The notes beneath the pieces are model-generated. The model was not told the DNA's origin, did no database searches, and worked only from the letters and a program-made list of their open reading frames with translations. A stretch of 51,578 nt of DNA from Acidiplasma aeolicum. GTDB taxonomy: Archaea; Thermoplasmatota; Thermoplasmata; Thermoplasmatales; Thermoplasmataceae. A program made the position numbers and the translations under genes. Below are positions 1 to 8,101 of this stretch, piece by piece. The first letter of the stretch is position 1. Every line of letters starts with the position of its first letter. The stretch covers positions 1-51,578 of the forward strand of contig NZ_LKBG01000001.1 of assembly GCF_001402945.1 (NCBI RefSeq). Direction: 5' to 3'.

Positions 1-68
1 CGCAGCTTGATAGGGAATTGAGGGAGATACTGTTTTCAAATAAGGAATTAAAGGACTTGGGGGACTAA
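1..68 (+). CDS. C-terminal end of an unidentified protein (partial)
   Basis: The codons from position 3 to the TAA at 66-68 are open and give 21 residues, charged and leucine-rich, ending in KDLGD. The upstream part lies outside the window. The next gene is convergent, and the roughly 45 bp between them is A/T-rich. The codon use looks like the neighbouring genes, so this is probably the tail of a real gene, but the family cannot be recognised from so short a piece. Confidence 0.45.
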   Translation, partial: QLDRELREILFSNKELKDLGD

Positions 69-115
69 AAAAAATTTAATTTAATATAAAATTTAATTAT
101 AATATAATTATAAAC

Positions 116-1243
116 TTATGCTAGGTTCATTTCCTTGTAAAGGTATTCTGGAAGTCTTGTCTCCTTTGGTATATCATTCTCGTCAATTGTTTCATTAATA
201 TTGCTTAAAGAAAAATATGCATCAAGGAATTTTTTGATATAAACATCATTTATCATGCCCATGGTTCCAATTCTAATTGTATTTCCCGATATCATTCCCA
301 TGCCCTTGGCAACAACTATATTTTTTTCGGCAAGTAATTTAATCTTTTCACTATTATTATTATCATAAAAGCACACCACAGTACTTGAATATGTATCTGA
401 ATTTCCAAATATCTGTATATTATTCTGATTAAGCATTTTTCTTATAAACTCAGAGGATGCAGCTATGCGTTTTGCCCTTTTTTCTATGGTTTCATCCTTT
501 AATATTTTTAATGCAACGTTAAGCGCATTAAATATCCCTGTAGCAGGTGTATATGCCGTTTCATTTTTTTCAAGGAATTTTAATGATGTTTTTAAATCAA
601 GATAAAATGGGACACCTGACATATCCATTTCCATTACATCATTGTATGCATCCTTGGATAGGAATATTATTGCTATTCCAGGAACACATGCTATATTCTT
701 CTGGCTGCCAGTGGCCATTGCATATATACCATCCATATTTAAATTGTATCCTGCATATCCTGAAACATCATCTATTAAGAGTTTGGCATTTTTTGATTTT
801 ACTATTTTTACAATTTCCTTTATATTATACAATGCTGTGCCGTTTGAAGTTTCATTATGCACCAAAAATAAATAATCGTAGTCTCTTGATTGTATATCTT
901 TAATAAGGCTTTCCGGATCCAATTCATTATAATTTACAAACTCTGCATTTTTTGTTTTTCTTTTTATTGAATCTATAAGGCGCTCTCCAAAATTTCCATA
1001 ACTTATTGAAAGAACCTTTTTGTTTGTATCTATAAGTGAAAATACCATTGATTCAACAGCAAGTGTTCCTGATCCTGTTACCATGACAGTTTTATATGCA
1101 CCTGATAGATAATTAAGCATCTCCTCATTTTCCGCCATTATCTCTCGGAATTTCGAGGATCTGTGATTATCAAGATATGTGGCAGCATCGAGAACAGATA
1201 TCGGTACCTCAACCGGTCCAGGTATTAATAACATTTTTACCAC
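116..1243 (-). CDS. Class V PLP-dependent aminotransferase (serine-pyruvate / alanine-glyoxylate type)
   Basis: This 375-residue protein has the usual length and layout of the alanine-glyoxylate/serine-pyruvate aminotransferase family. Visible motifs are the N-terminal PGPVEVP, HRSSKFR (about 27-33), the PLP phosphate loop TGSGT (56-60), HNETSNG (129-135), IDDVSGYAG (157-165, the Asp that contacts the PLP ring) and SQKNIACVPG, with Lys182 as the probable Schiff-base lysine. Its start overlaps the end of the upstream serA-like gene by 7 bp, so the two are co-transcribed and probably translationally coupled. Archaeal members of this family are known to have broad specificity and can transaminate phosphohydroxypyruvate. 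The pairing with SerA therefore makes a role in phosphorylated serine biosynthesis a good inference; glyoxylate or pyruvate as the acceptor is equally open. Confidence 0.85.
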   Translation of the reverse strand: MVKMLLIPGPVEVPISVLDAATYLDNHRSSKFREIMAENEEMLNYLSGAYKTVMVTGSGTLAVESMVFSLIDTNKKVLSISYGNFGERLIDSIKRKTKNAEFVNYNELDPESLIKDIQSRDYDYLFLVHNETSNGTALYNIKEIVKIVKSKNAKLLIDDVSGYAGYNLNMDGIYAMATGSQKNIACVPGIAIIFLSKDAYNDVMEMDMSGVPFYLDLKTSLKFLEKNETAYTPATGIFNALNVALKILKDETIEKRAKRIAASSEFIRKMLNQNNIQIFGNSDTYSSTVVCFYDNNNSEKIKLLAEKNIVVAKGMGMISGNTIRIGTMGMINDVYIKKFLDAYFSLSNINETIDENDIPKETRLPEYLYKEMNLA

Positions 1244-2154
1244 TCTTTTAGAATATTTTCTGCGGTCATTATTGCAATTCTTTTTTGAGCCTCTGCACTC
1301 TGGGCCCCAAGATGTGGGGTTATAAGCACATTCGGCATCTTTAACATTTCAAATTCATAATCCTCCCTTGCAGGCTCATGCCAGAAAACGTCAGAAACAA
1401 ATGATTTTATTGTGCCATCCCTGAGATACTTAAGCATATCCCTGCCATTTATTGCATTTGCCCTCGATGTATTAACAATAATAACCCCTTTTTTTAACAT
1501 TGATAATTCCTGGTCATTTAATATATATGGTGAATCCTTTCTCATTGTTACATTTATGGATAAAACATCAGAATTTTTTAGCAAATCCTCCAGGGTAACC
1601 TTTTTAACAAAGTCCTGGTATTCAACCGGATATGGGTCATATGCAATAAAATTCATGTTAAATGCCCTGGCGGCATCTGCTATTGCATGGCCAATTCTTC
1701 CATATCCAAGAATGCCAAGGGTTTTACCTGCAAGCTCAAAGCCTTTTAACTTTGTAAAATCATTTTTTCTGGTGTTTTCAATGCCCTTAACAAGATCCCT
1801 GGCACCCATAACCATCATTGCCAGTGTAATCTCCACAACGCTTTCGGTTGAGGAACCTGGAGCGTAAACAATCTTTATATTTTTCGCCTCTGCATAATCT
1901 GTATCTATGTTATCCACGCCAATGCCAGCCCTGGCGATTATTTTTAAATTTTTTCCCCTGTCAATAATATCCCTATCTATTTTTGTTCTGCTTCTCACAA
2001 CAACAACATTATAATCATTAATAATTGATAGAAGCTTATCACGGTTAATTTCGGGCTGATATTCAACATTAAATTTTGATTTTAGTTTTTCTATAAGCAC
2101 ATTATCCACAGGGTCACATATAAGAACTTTTCCTTCCATGACAGGGTATAGCAT
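1237..2154 (-). CDS. serA: D-3-phosphoglycerate dehydrogenase-like 2-hydroxyacid dehydrogenase
   Basis: This protein of 305 residues carries the D-isomer-specific 2-hydroxyacid dehydrogenase fold. The NAD-binding motif is LGYGRIG (about 149-155), followed by the acidic end YDPYP. Catalytic-site candidates are Arg in NTSRANAI, Glu in FWHEP and His281 in TPHLGAQ. RAGIGVDNID (75-84) is typical of SerA. It would oxidise 3-phosphoglycerate to 3-phosphohydroxypyruvate, the first step of serine synthesis. The protein stops after the catalytic domain, so it lacks the ACT regulatory domain of longer SerA enzymes and probably has no serine feedback through ACT. The overlapping downstream aminotransferase supports the SerA assignment over glyoxylate reductase, though that remains possible. 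An alternative start exists at Met6. Confidence 0.8.
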   Translation of the reverse strand: MLYPVMEGKVLICDPVDNVLIEKLKSKFNVEYQPEINRDKLLSIINDYNVVVVRSRTKIDRDIIDRGKNLKIIARAGIGVDNIDTDYAEAKNIKIVYAPGSSTESVVEITLAMMVMGARDLVKGIENTRKNDFTKLKGFELAGKTLGILGYGRIGHAIADAARAFNMNFIAYDPYPVEYQDFVKKVTLEDLLKNSDVLSINVTMRKDSPYILNDQELSMLKKGVIIVNTSRANAINGRDMLKYLRDGTIKSFVSDVFWHEPAREDYEFEMLKMPNVLITPHLGAQSAEAQKRIAIMTAENILKEW

Positions 2155-2345
2155 TATTGCTTATAAAAATTTGTTTAAACGTTATAAATTTTAGAAAAAT
2201 TTAAAATTTTTAAGTCTATCAGAAATAAAATATTACCAATAAGTATATTTTTGAATATTTTTTACAGCTTAAAATAAATTCATAAATTATCTGGTCATTA
2301 AATTGATTACAAAAATTAAAATAATGTTAATTAATTAATTATAGA

Positions 2346-3359
2346 ATGATTAAATTTGGTGTGGCCGGTATACCCCTAACCAGTAAAGGTAGAACATATG
2401 TTGATTCTATAGAGGATACTGCTAATTTGGGTTTAAATTCACTGGAAGTTCAGCTTTTAAGGGTTAATGTAAGTGAGGATCCGGCAATGGATTATGCAGG
2501 CATGTATCCGAAGGATGTTGAGGACTCAATAATAGTTGATGTATTACGGCCAGACGAATCGGGAAATTATAACAGCGTTGGTACTGATACAGTTATAGAG
2601 GAAGACGACATTATTCAGGAACTATTCTGGAATATGGCCAGAAATTATGACGACCTAAATATTGGAAAACAGGTTGCAGAAGAGCTTGACATAGATATAT
2701 CCATGCATTCACCTTACTATATGGACCTTTTAAATGGTGGTGAGATTGCAGATAAGTCTTTTAATCATTTAAAATGGTCATTAATAATTGGCAGGGCAAT
2801 GGGTGCCAAAAGAATAATAACACATACTGGATTTTATTGCAAAACAAAAAATTGCAGTTCTAAGAAGGCATATGAAATATATTCAGAACTTGCAAGGCTA
2901 TTCCCGCATGAGAAGGGGTATCCTTATATAGGTGTGGAAGCCTCAGGGAAAAAGGACATCTTTGGGACGCAGAAGGATTTATTTACACTGGCAGACAAAA
3001 TAAGTGACGTTGAACCAATACTAAATTTTCCGCACATACATGCCTTAAATAACGGGTCATTAATAGAAACAAAAGATTTTGACCATGTAATATCTGCATT
3101 TTCAAAGTATGCTAAGGGGGATCTTTATACAGAATTCGCTGGAGTGGAATATGATAATGGCAATGAAACCAAAATTACTGCAATAAAGCACGGAGACCTT
3201 AAATTTGAAACCCTTGCAGAGGTTCTTATTAACCTTGACCAGGACGTTACCATAATTTCCATGTCCCCACTCCTTGAACACGATGCTCAGTATATGGAAC
3301 TAATGTACTGGCGTGCCTTGTTAAAAAAATATCAGAAAAAACTGGCCAAAAAGGCATAA
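2346..3359 (+). CDS. Endonuclease IV-like TIM-barrel protein (AP endonuclease family 2 / xylose isomerase-like)
   Basis: The 337-residue product shows the strand pattern of the endonuclease IV/xylose isomerase-like TIM barrel. Motifs matching the metal-binding strands are SMHSPYYMDL (His121), ITHTGFY (His160), GVEASGKKDIFGT (Glu198, like the LENTAG strand of Nfo) and LNFPHIHALNNG (His230/His232). The Asp expected just before the last histidine group is not present in its usual place, and the C-terminal Asp-x-His pair is not obvious, so classical AP endonuclease activity is uncertain. Residues about 41-105 form a long acidic segment absent from bacterial Nfo. It is followed 12 bp later by a small unknown gene and a small membrane protein. 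Long A/T-rich intergenic DNA (2155-2345) separates it from the divergent serA. Confidence 0.7.
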   Translation: MIKFGVAGIPLTSKGRTYVDSIEDTANLGLNSLEVQLLRVNVSEDPAMDYAGMYPKDVEDSIIVDVLRPDESGNYNSVGTDTVIEEDDIIQELFWNMARNYDDLNIGKQVAEELDIDISMHSPYYMDLLNGGEIADKSFNHLKWSLIIGRAMGAKRIITHTGFYCKTKNCSSKKAYEIYSELARLFPHEKGYPYIGVEASGKKDIFGTQKDLFTLADKISDVEPILNFPHIHALNNGSLIETKDFDHVISAFSKYAKGDLYTEFAGVEYDNGNETKITAIKHGDLKFETLAEVLINLDQDVTIISMSPLLEHDAQYMELMYWRALLKKYQKKLAKKA

Positions 3360-3371
3360 TGGTGGTTAAAT

Positions 3372-3662
3372 ATGGTTAGAGATTATCCTGTAAAAAAAGG
3401 AATTAAAATGGATAATGATTATATAAAATCAATTTTACAAGAGTTTGCTGGAGGCATAAAGGAGGAAGGTGGACATATAATATCCAATTTCCCTGGGCTT
3501 AAAAGGATAGAATTATGGACTGACGGCAAAAAATTATTTGCCATAACAGAAACAGATACAAGCTATGAAAAACCTCAGGAAACCATAAAGAATTACAATG
3601 CATTAATAGAGAAGCTTACGGGTTACACAGCAAAAGAGAGGAAAAAACTTTTATCAAAATGA
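3372..3662 (+). CDS. Small conserved-looking protein of unknown function
   Basis: This is a 96-residue soluble protein with an alternating alpha/beta pattern (IKRIELWTDGKKLFAITETDT) and a basic C-terminus ending in ERKKLLSK. It resembles a small Thermoplasmata-specific family that I believe is catalogued as DUF5611, but I cannot confirm that here. An internal Met at codon 13 is a possible alternative start. It lies 12 bp after the endonuclease IV-like gene and 34 bp before a membrane protein, so the three probably form one transcript. No catalytic motif is visible. Confidence 0.6.
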   Translation: MVRDYPVKKGIKMDNDYIKSILQEFAGGIKEEGGHIISNFPGLKRIELWTDGKKLFAITETDTSYEKPQETIKNYNALIEKLTGYTAKERKKLLSK

Positions 3663-3696
3663 ATAAAATTAAAGTACAAAGGAGCATAATGTAAAT

Positions 3697-4068
3697 ATGG
3701 CAAAAGATAAATTATTTATTTTATTCACAATAATTTCCGTGGTTTCTATTATATTTTTTATAGCATCTTTAAACGGTTTGGTATTCCAAAACCCATCAGT
3801 AACCAGATTAATAAATATAAGCAAATTGGGTAGCTGGCAGTACTGGATTTTGGTGGCATCATTTATTATATTCATATATTTTGTGTATGAAACCTCAGCT
3901 TATGTAAATGATATATTCAAGTTTAAAAAAATGATAAATACTGAAAGCAAAAAAATATTCCTAAAAAATTTGCCTGAACTTGAAAAAATCTCTAAAAAAT
4001 TTGGTGGCAGTTATAAAATCAAACTTAATGAGGTTAAAAAAAGGTGGAATATAAAAACAAAAAATTAG
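3697..4068 (+). CDS. Small two-pass membrane protein of unknown function
   Basis: The product is 123 residues long. It has two hydrophobic segments, about residues 5-28 and 47-67, joined by a short polar loop, followed by a strongly basic, lysine-rich cytoplasmic-type tail (about 75-123). No family is recognised. It is the third gene of the endonuclease IV-like cluster, and an AAGGAG-like stretch precedes the start. Its 3' end overlaps the 3' end of the convergent spermidine synthase gene by 4 bp. Confidence 0.6.
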   Translation: MAKDKLFILFTIISVVSIIFFIASLNGLVFQNPSVTRLINISKLGSWQYWILVASFIIFIYFVYETSAYVNDIFKFKKMINTESKKIFLKNLPELEKISKKFGGSYKIKLNEVKKRWNIKTKN

Positions 4069-4886
4069 TCAATCAATTTTTTAACAAATTCTGGAAGTTT
4101 AAAGCAGCCATTAAGCACATCTTCGTTAAAATATTTACCAAAGGATTTTTTTTCATCCCTTATGGACATATCTTTATTAGAACCCATGGTAAATGACCAG
4201 AGTCCACTTGGATATGTCGGTATGAATGCAATATATGTTAGTACATTATTAAAAATCGATTTCATTCCCTTATTTGCCATGGATAGTGCCTCAGGCTGAT
4301 AATATGGTGACCCAGATTGTGTCACCACTATACCGCCATCTGATAAGTGATCGGATACATTCTTGTAAAAATCTTTGGAAAAAAGACCCTCTGCTGGTCC
4401 CACAGGGTCTGTTGAATCTATTATTATTCTATCGAATTTTTCATTTGAATTTTTCATATATTTAATACCGTCCCCTATTATTAATTCCACCCTATTATTA
4501 TCAAAAGATTTGGCTATTTCAGGGAAATATTTTTTGGAAACGTCAACAACGTTTCTGTCTATTTCTACATTTACTATCCTTTCAAAATTTAAATCAACCA
4601 ATCTTTTAGCCGCACCCCCATCCCCGCCTCCAATAATCAGGGCTGATTTGGGTCTTTTATTAAAATAAAAAGGCACCATGGTGATCATTTCATGGTAAAT
4701 ATATTCATCCTTTTCAGTTAGCTGTACAGTTCCATCTATAGATAAAAGCTTGCCAAAATCATAAGTTTCAAAAAGATCTATTCTCTGATAGTCGGTTTTG
4801 ATTGAAAGAAGCTGATCCTTTACCCTGAATGAAAGCTGCAAGTTTTCTGAATATCTCTCTGAAAACCAGTTCTCTATTAATCTCAT
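4065..4886 (-). CDS. speE: Spermidine synthase (polyamine aminopropyltransferase)
   Basis: This 273-residue enzyme transfers the aminopropyl group of decarboxylated S-adenosylmethionine to putrescine or a related diamine, giving spermidine and methylthioadenosine. Visible motifs are the N-terminal beta domain with QRIDLFET and [20 protein letters not shown], the nucleotide-binding GGGDGG (86-91), [16 protein letters not shown] and the catalytic [16 protein letters not shown] (Asp157/Asp160). The length is typical of archaeal and bacterial SpeE. It is transcribed alone and converges on the preceding membrane-protein gene. Elsewhere in this window deoxyhypusine synthase would use the spermidine, and MtnA belongs to salvage of the methylthioadenosine. 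Agmatine as the real acceptor cannot be excluded. Confidence 0.9.
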   Translation of the reverse strand: MRLIENWFSERYSENLQLSFRVKDQLLSIKTDYQRIDLFETYDFGKLLSIDGTVQLTEKDEYIYHEMITMVPFYFNKRPKSALIIGGGDGGAAKRLVDLNFERIVNVEIDRNVVDVSKKYFPEIAKSFDNNRVELIIGDGIKYMKNSNEKFDRIIIDSTDPVGPAEGLFSKDFYKNVSDHLSDGGIVVTQSGSPYYQPEALSMANKGMKSIFNNVLTYIAFIPTYPSGLWSFTMGSNKDMSIRDEKKSFGKYFNEDVLNGCFKLPEFVKKLID

Positions 4887-5009
4887 GGTAGTGTATGGTT
4901 ATACAATATATAATTCTTAGCAGATGTTTTTATTTTATTTTTTTTATTATATTTTTGGAATATTCCAGAACTTCGATTTTTCAATAACATAATAAAATTG
5001 TAAACGAAA

Positions 5010-5021
5010 GATTTTAATATG
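5010..5021 (+). promoter_or_regulatory. Putative TATA box for the HU-like gene
   Basis: An A/T-only element (ATTTTAATAT) lies about 35 bp ahead of the HU-like start codon, with a purine-rich stretch just upstream as expected for a BRE. A GGTGA Shine-Dalgarno sequence at about 5042-5046 lies between it and the ATG, so a short leader is expected. Confidence 0.4.
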
Positions 5022-5050
5022 TCTATGTATATAATGGTATTGGTGAAATA

Positions 5051-5323
5051 ATGGTAGGGATAAGTGAGCTTTCAAAAAGCATAGCAAAGAAAACCGGAAT
5101 AACACAGAAAAAAACAGCAGAAATAATTAACGAATTCCTTAAGGAGACAGTTGAGCAGGTAAATAACGGTGCAAAAATAAACCTGGCCGGTTTTGGAATT
5201 TTTGAAAGGAAAAAGCAGAGCGCAAGAACAGCAAGAAACCCACAGACAAAGGCAGAAATACAGGTTCCAGCTAAAGATAAGTTTGTATTTAGGGCCTCTT
5301 CAAAAATAAAATACAAAGAATAA
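5051..5323 (+). CDS. HU-family DNA-binding protein (HTa-type archaeal chromatin protein)
   Basis: The 90-residue protein matches the HU/IHF family over its whole length. It has a helical N-terminus (about 1-45), the family signature GAKINLAGFGIFERKKQSARTAR (about 55-77, within the strands leading to the DNA-binding arm), a proline-containing arm near RNPQTKAEIQVPA and the C-terminal helix. In Thermoplasma the homologue HTa is an abundant protein that wraps DNA and takes the place of archaeal histones. Bacterial origin by ancient transfer is established for that lineage. The gene stands alone between spermidine synthase and kae1, with its own promoter and a GGTGA ribosome site. This gene is one of the strongest taxonomic markers in the window. 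Confidence 0.92.
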   Translation: MVGISELSKSIAKKTGITQKKTAEIINEFLKETVEQVNNGAKINLAGFGIFERKKQSARTARNPQTKAEIQVPAKDKFVFRASSKIKYKE

Positions 5324-5375
5324 ATTTCATATTTTTTATTTTAATATTTATCATTTTGATATTTATAAATTTAAG

Positions 5376-5388
5376 TTAAAATATTAAA
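5376..5388 (+). promoter_or_regulatory. Putative TATA box for the kae1-bud32 gene
   Basis: The element AAAATATTAAAA is centred about 23 bp before the ATG at 5405. This is the spacing expected when transcription begins at or next to the start codon, so the mRNA may be leaderless. No Shine-Dalgarno sequence is visible ahead of this start. Confidence 0.4.
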
Positions 5389-5404
5389 ATGTAATTATAA
5401 TCAA

Positions 5405-7012
5405 ATGATAGTTCTTGGTATAGAGGGTACAGCACATACGATTAGCGCTGGTATAGTTGATGACTCAAGAATTCTCGCAAATGCATCATCAACATACATA
5501 CCTGATCATGGCGGCATACATCCAAGAGAGGCTGCAATACACCATGCAGATAAAATAATGGATGTTATGCATAAGGCCTTTGAGGAGGCTAAAATAGGGC
5601 CAGATAAGGTAGACCTTGTGTCGTTTTCTCAGGGTCCTGGACTTGGCCCATGCCTGAGAATAGCTGCTGTTGCCGCCAGATCATTTTCATTAAAATATAA
5701 TATACCGATACTTGGTGTTAATCATCCCCTTGGGCATGTAGAAATAGGTAGAAAACTTTCAGGTGCCATAGATCCCATAATGTTATACATATCAGGCGGA
5801 AATACCCAGATTATTGCACATGAGGCAGGAAGATACAGGGTTCTGGGTGAAACAATGGATATAGGTCTTGGTAATTTACTTGATAAGTTTGCCCGTGATT
5901 CTGGAATTCCATTTCCTGGTGGGCCCGTTATAGAAAGGCTTGCATTAAAGGGTAGGAAGCTGTTGGACCTACCCTATTCTGTAAAGGGCATGGATACCTC
6001 ATTTTCAGGCATATATACTGCCTCAAAAAGGTATCTGGAGACAGGTGAGAGGCTTGAAGATATATGTTTTAGCATACAGGAAACATCATTTGCAATGGTT
6101 ATTGAGGTGCTTGAACGTGCACTTTATTATACCAGTAAAAATGAAATTCTCCTTGCCGGTGGTGTTGCAAGAAACGATAGACTTAGAAGCATGATTTTAG
6201 AAATGGCAGAAAGTTCGGGCTATAAGGCATACCTGACGGATAAAAAATACTGCATGGATAATGGTGCCATGATAGCACAGGCAGGTCTTTTAATGTATAA
6301 AAATGGTGCCAGGCAGCAAATTATGGAAACACGGGTAAATCAAAGATTCAGAATAGACGAGGTTGAGGTTCCATGGATAAAATCAGTAAAAATTGAGGCA
6401 TGTGTAAATCGTGGTGCAGAATCCAAAATAACCAGAAAGGATTTCTATGGGCGCGATGTGATAATGAAGGAGCGGTTAATTAAATCGTACCGTAACAAAA
6501 AGCTGGATAAAAAAATCAGAAATGAAAGAACGAGAAATGAATTTATGATACTTTATAAGCTCCAATCAGCAGGCATAAAATCACCTATGGTTTATGATTA
6601 TGATAAATATCAAAATATATTAACTATACAGTATATCCCTGGCATTACGCTTAATCAGGCACTAAATGATAACCATGATAAGGAATTCTATTTGGATTTG
6701 ATGGATAAGCTTGGAAATACAATAGCATTAATGCATAATAATAAGATTTCACACGGAGACCTAAATCCAAATAATATTATAATAAATGGAACACAGATAT
6801 ATTTAATAGACCCAAGCATGGGAAAATACCTTGCAAAGGAAGAAGATCTGGCAGATGATATATTCTTATTTACCGAATCATTAAAAAATCTCTATGAAAA
6901 TGGGAAAACTTTAGAAAAATTATTCATTGATTCATATAAAAAATATTACAAGAATCCAGAAGATGTGCTTGCACTTGTAAAAGAAATAGCAGATAGAAGG
7001 CGCTATGTTTGA
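5405..7012 (+). CDS. kae1-bud32: Fused KEOPS subunits Kae1 and Bud32 (tRNA t6A synthesis)
   Basis: This 535-residue protein joins the threonylcarbamoyl transferase Kae1 (about 1-325) to the small kinase/ATPase Bud32 (about 340-535). The Kae1 part has the metal-binding His pair in [13 protein letters not shown] (His107/His111), the ASKH-fold loop [22 protein letters not shown] and [12 protein letters not shown]. The Bud32 part has [10 protein letters not shown], with the ATP-binding lysine, the catalytic HGDLNPNN (His450, Asp452) and the metal-binding DPS near 470. In KEOPS these proteins add the threonylcarbamoyl group to A37 of ANN-decoding tRNAs. Such fusions are known in several archaea. 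The gene is monocistronic or followed after about 80 bp by the XTP pyrophosphatase gene. No other KEOPS subunit lies in the window. Confidence 0.95.
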   Translation: MIVLGIEGTAHTISAGIVDDSRILANASSTYIPDHGGIHPREAAIHHADKIMDVMHKAFEEAKIGPDKVDLVSFSQGPGLGPCLRIAAVAARSFSLKYNIPILGVNHPLGHVEIGRKLSGAIDPIMLYISGGNTQIIAHEAGRYRVLGETMDIGLGNLLDKFARDSGIPFPGGPVIERLALKGRKLLDLPYSVKGMDTSFSGIYTASKRYLETGERLEDICFSIQETSFAMVIEVLERALYYTSKNEILLAGGVARNDRLRSMILEMAESSGYKAYLTDKKYCMDNGAMIAQAGLLMYKNGARQQIMETRVNQRFRIDEVEVPWIKSVKIEACVNRGAESKITRKDFYGRDVIMKERLIKSYRNKKLDKKIRNERTRNEFMILYKLQSAGIKSPMVYDYDKYQNILTIQYIPGITLNQALNDNHDKEFYLDLMDKLGNTIALMHNNKISHGDLNPNNIIINGTQIYLIDPSMGKYLAKEEDLADDIFLFTESLKNLYENGKTLEKLFIDSYKKYYKNPEDVLALVKEIADRRRYV

Positions 7013-7090
7013 AAATTTAGCCTGAATACATAAATATTATTTCCTGCAATAAATAACCAAAGTAATTAAACAATATTAATATTAGGATTT

Positions 7091-7639
7091 ATGATTTATT
7101 TTGTTACCCATAATAAAAACAAATATATTGAGGCATATAAAGAATTTAAAGAAAATGGTATAGATATCTCATGGATAGAAATGGAATATCCAGAAGTACA
7201 GGGAAATGACAATGAATTTATTTCCCGCTGGAGCTGTGAAAGCCTGGTAGGCCAGGTAAATGAACCATTCTTTATTGATGATACCGGCCTTTATATTGAA
7301 AACCTTAATGGTTTTCCTGGTCCATATGCATCCTATGTCCATGATACGCTTGGAAATTCTCTGATAGTTCGACTTGCATCAGGGTCCAGAGCATATTTTA
7401 AGACAGTTATATCATTTTATTATAAGAATAATATCTACCAGTTTTCAGGAATTTTAAAAGGTATAATAGCAGATGTGGAACATGGTGGACATGCATTTGG
7501 ATATGATCCAATATTTGTACCAGAAAACTCTAATAAAACGCTGTCTGAACTTAGCATTGAGGAAAAAAATAAAATATCACACCGTGGTAAGGCCATAAAG
7601 AAATTCATGGCATTTTTAAAGGATAATAGTATTGTTTAA
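7091..7639 (+). CDS. XTP/dITP pyrophosphatase (Ham1/RdgB family)
   Basis: The 182-residue product has the Ham1 signature throughout: the N-terminal THNKNKYIEA (phosphate-binding SxxxxK type), FIDDTGLYIENLNGFPGPYASYV, HAFGYDPIFVPE and the C-terminal ISHRGKAIKKF. The enzyme hydrolyses XTP, ITP and dITP to the monophosphates, removing deaminated purines from the nucleotide pool. The length is normal for archaeal members. It lies about 80 bp after kae1-bud32 on the same strand, in an arrangement that could be co-transcribed, although an A/T-rich promoter-like stretch precedes it. Confidence 0.93.
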   Translation: MIYFVTHNKNKYIEAYKEFKENGIDISWIEMEYPEVQGNDNEFISRWSCESLVGQVNEPFFIDDTGLYIENLNGFPGPYASYVHDTLGNSLIVRLASGSRAYFKTVISFYYKNNIYQFSGILKGIIADVEHGGHAFGYDPIFVPENSNKTLSELSIEEKNKISHRGKAIKKFMAFLKDNSIV

Positions 7640-7715
7640 ACTTTGATTTAAAAATCTATAATTTTATTAATAAGCATATAATAGGGAATAAATCAAAAAA
7701 TTATGGTGAAATATT

Positions 7716-8099
7716 ATGGCAGTTGCAGTTATTGCTGATAAAAAAACCGGGAAAACGTACAAAAAAGAATTTTCAGACGATGTTCTGGGTTCTCTAACAG
7801 GCAGAAGGCTCGGTGAGGAAATAGATGGCATATTTTTTGATATGCCTGGGTACAAAATGAAAATTACGGGTGGAAGCGCAAAGGACGGTTTCCCCATGAG
7901 AAAGGACCTTCCAATCATGGGTAAAAAAAGATTATTAATAACCTATGAAAGGGGAGAAAAGGCAAAAAAGGGAATAAGGAAAAGGGTCACATTCAGGGGC
8001 AATGTTATAGGGTCCGATATAGCCCAGCTTAATTTGGTTATTACACAGTATGGCCCAAAACCACTAGAAGAAAATAATACTACTGAGGGAGAACAGTAA
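7716..8099 (+). CDS. rps6e: Small-subunit ribosomal protein S6e
   Basis: The 127-residue protein shows S6e motifs: VIADKKTGKTYKKEF, LTGRRLGEEIDG, YKMKITGGSAKDGFPMR and GKKRLLITYERGEKAKKGIRKRVTFRGNVIG. Archaeal S6e lacks the long phosphorylated tail of the eukaryotic protein, and that is so here; instead there is a short acidic tail. A GGTGA ribosome site lies 7 nt before the ATG. The stop is two bases before the aIF2 gamma gene, so the two form an operon coupling a ribosomal protein to an initiation factor. Confidence 0.95.
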   Translation: MAVAVIADKKTGKTYKKEFSDDVLGSLTGRRLGEEIDGIFFDMPGYKMKITGGSAKDGFPMRKDLPIMGKKRLLITYERGEKAKKGIRKRVTFRGNVIGSDIAQLNLVITQYGPKPLEENNTTEGEQ

Positions 8100-8101
8100 A
8101 A

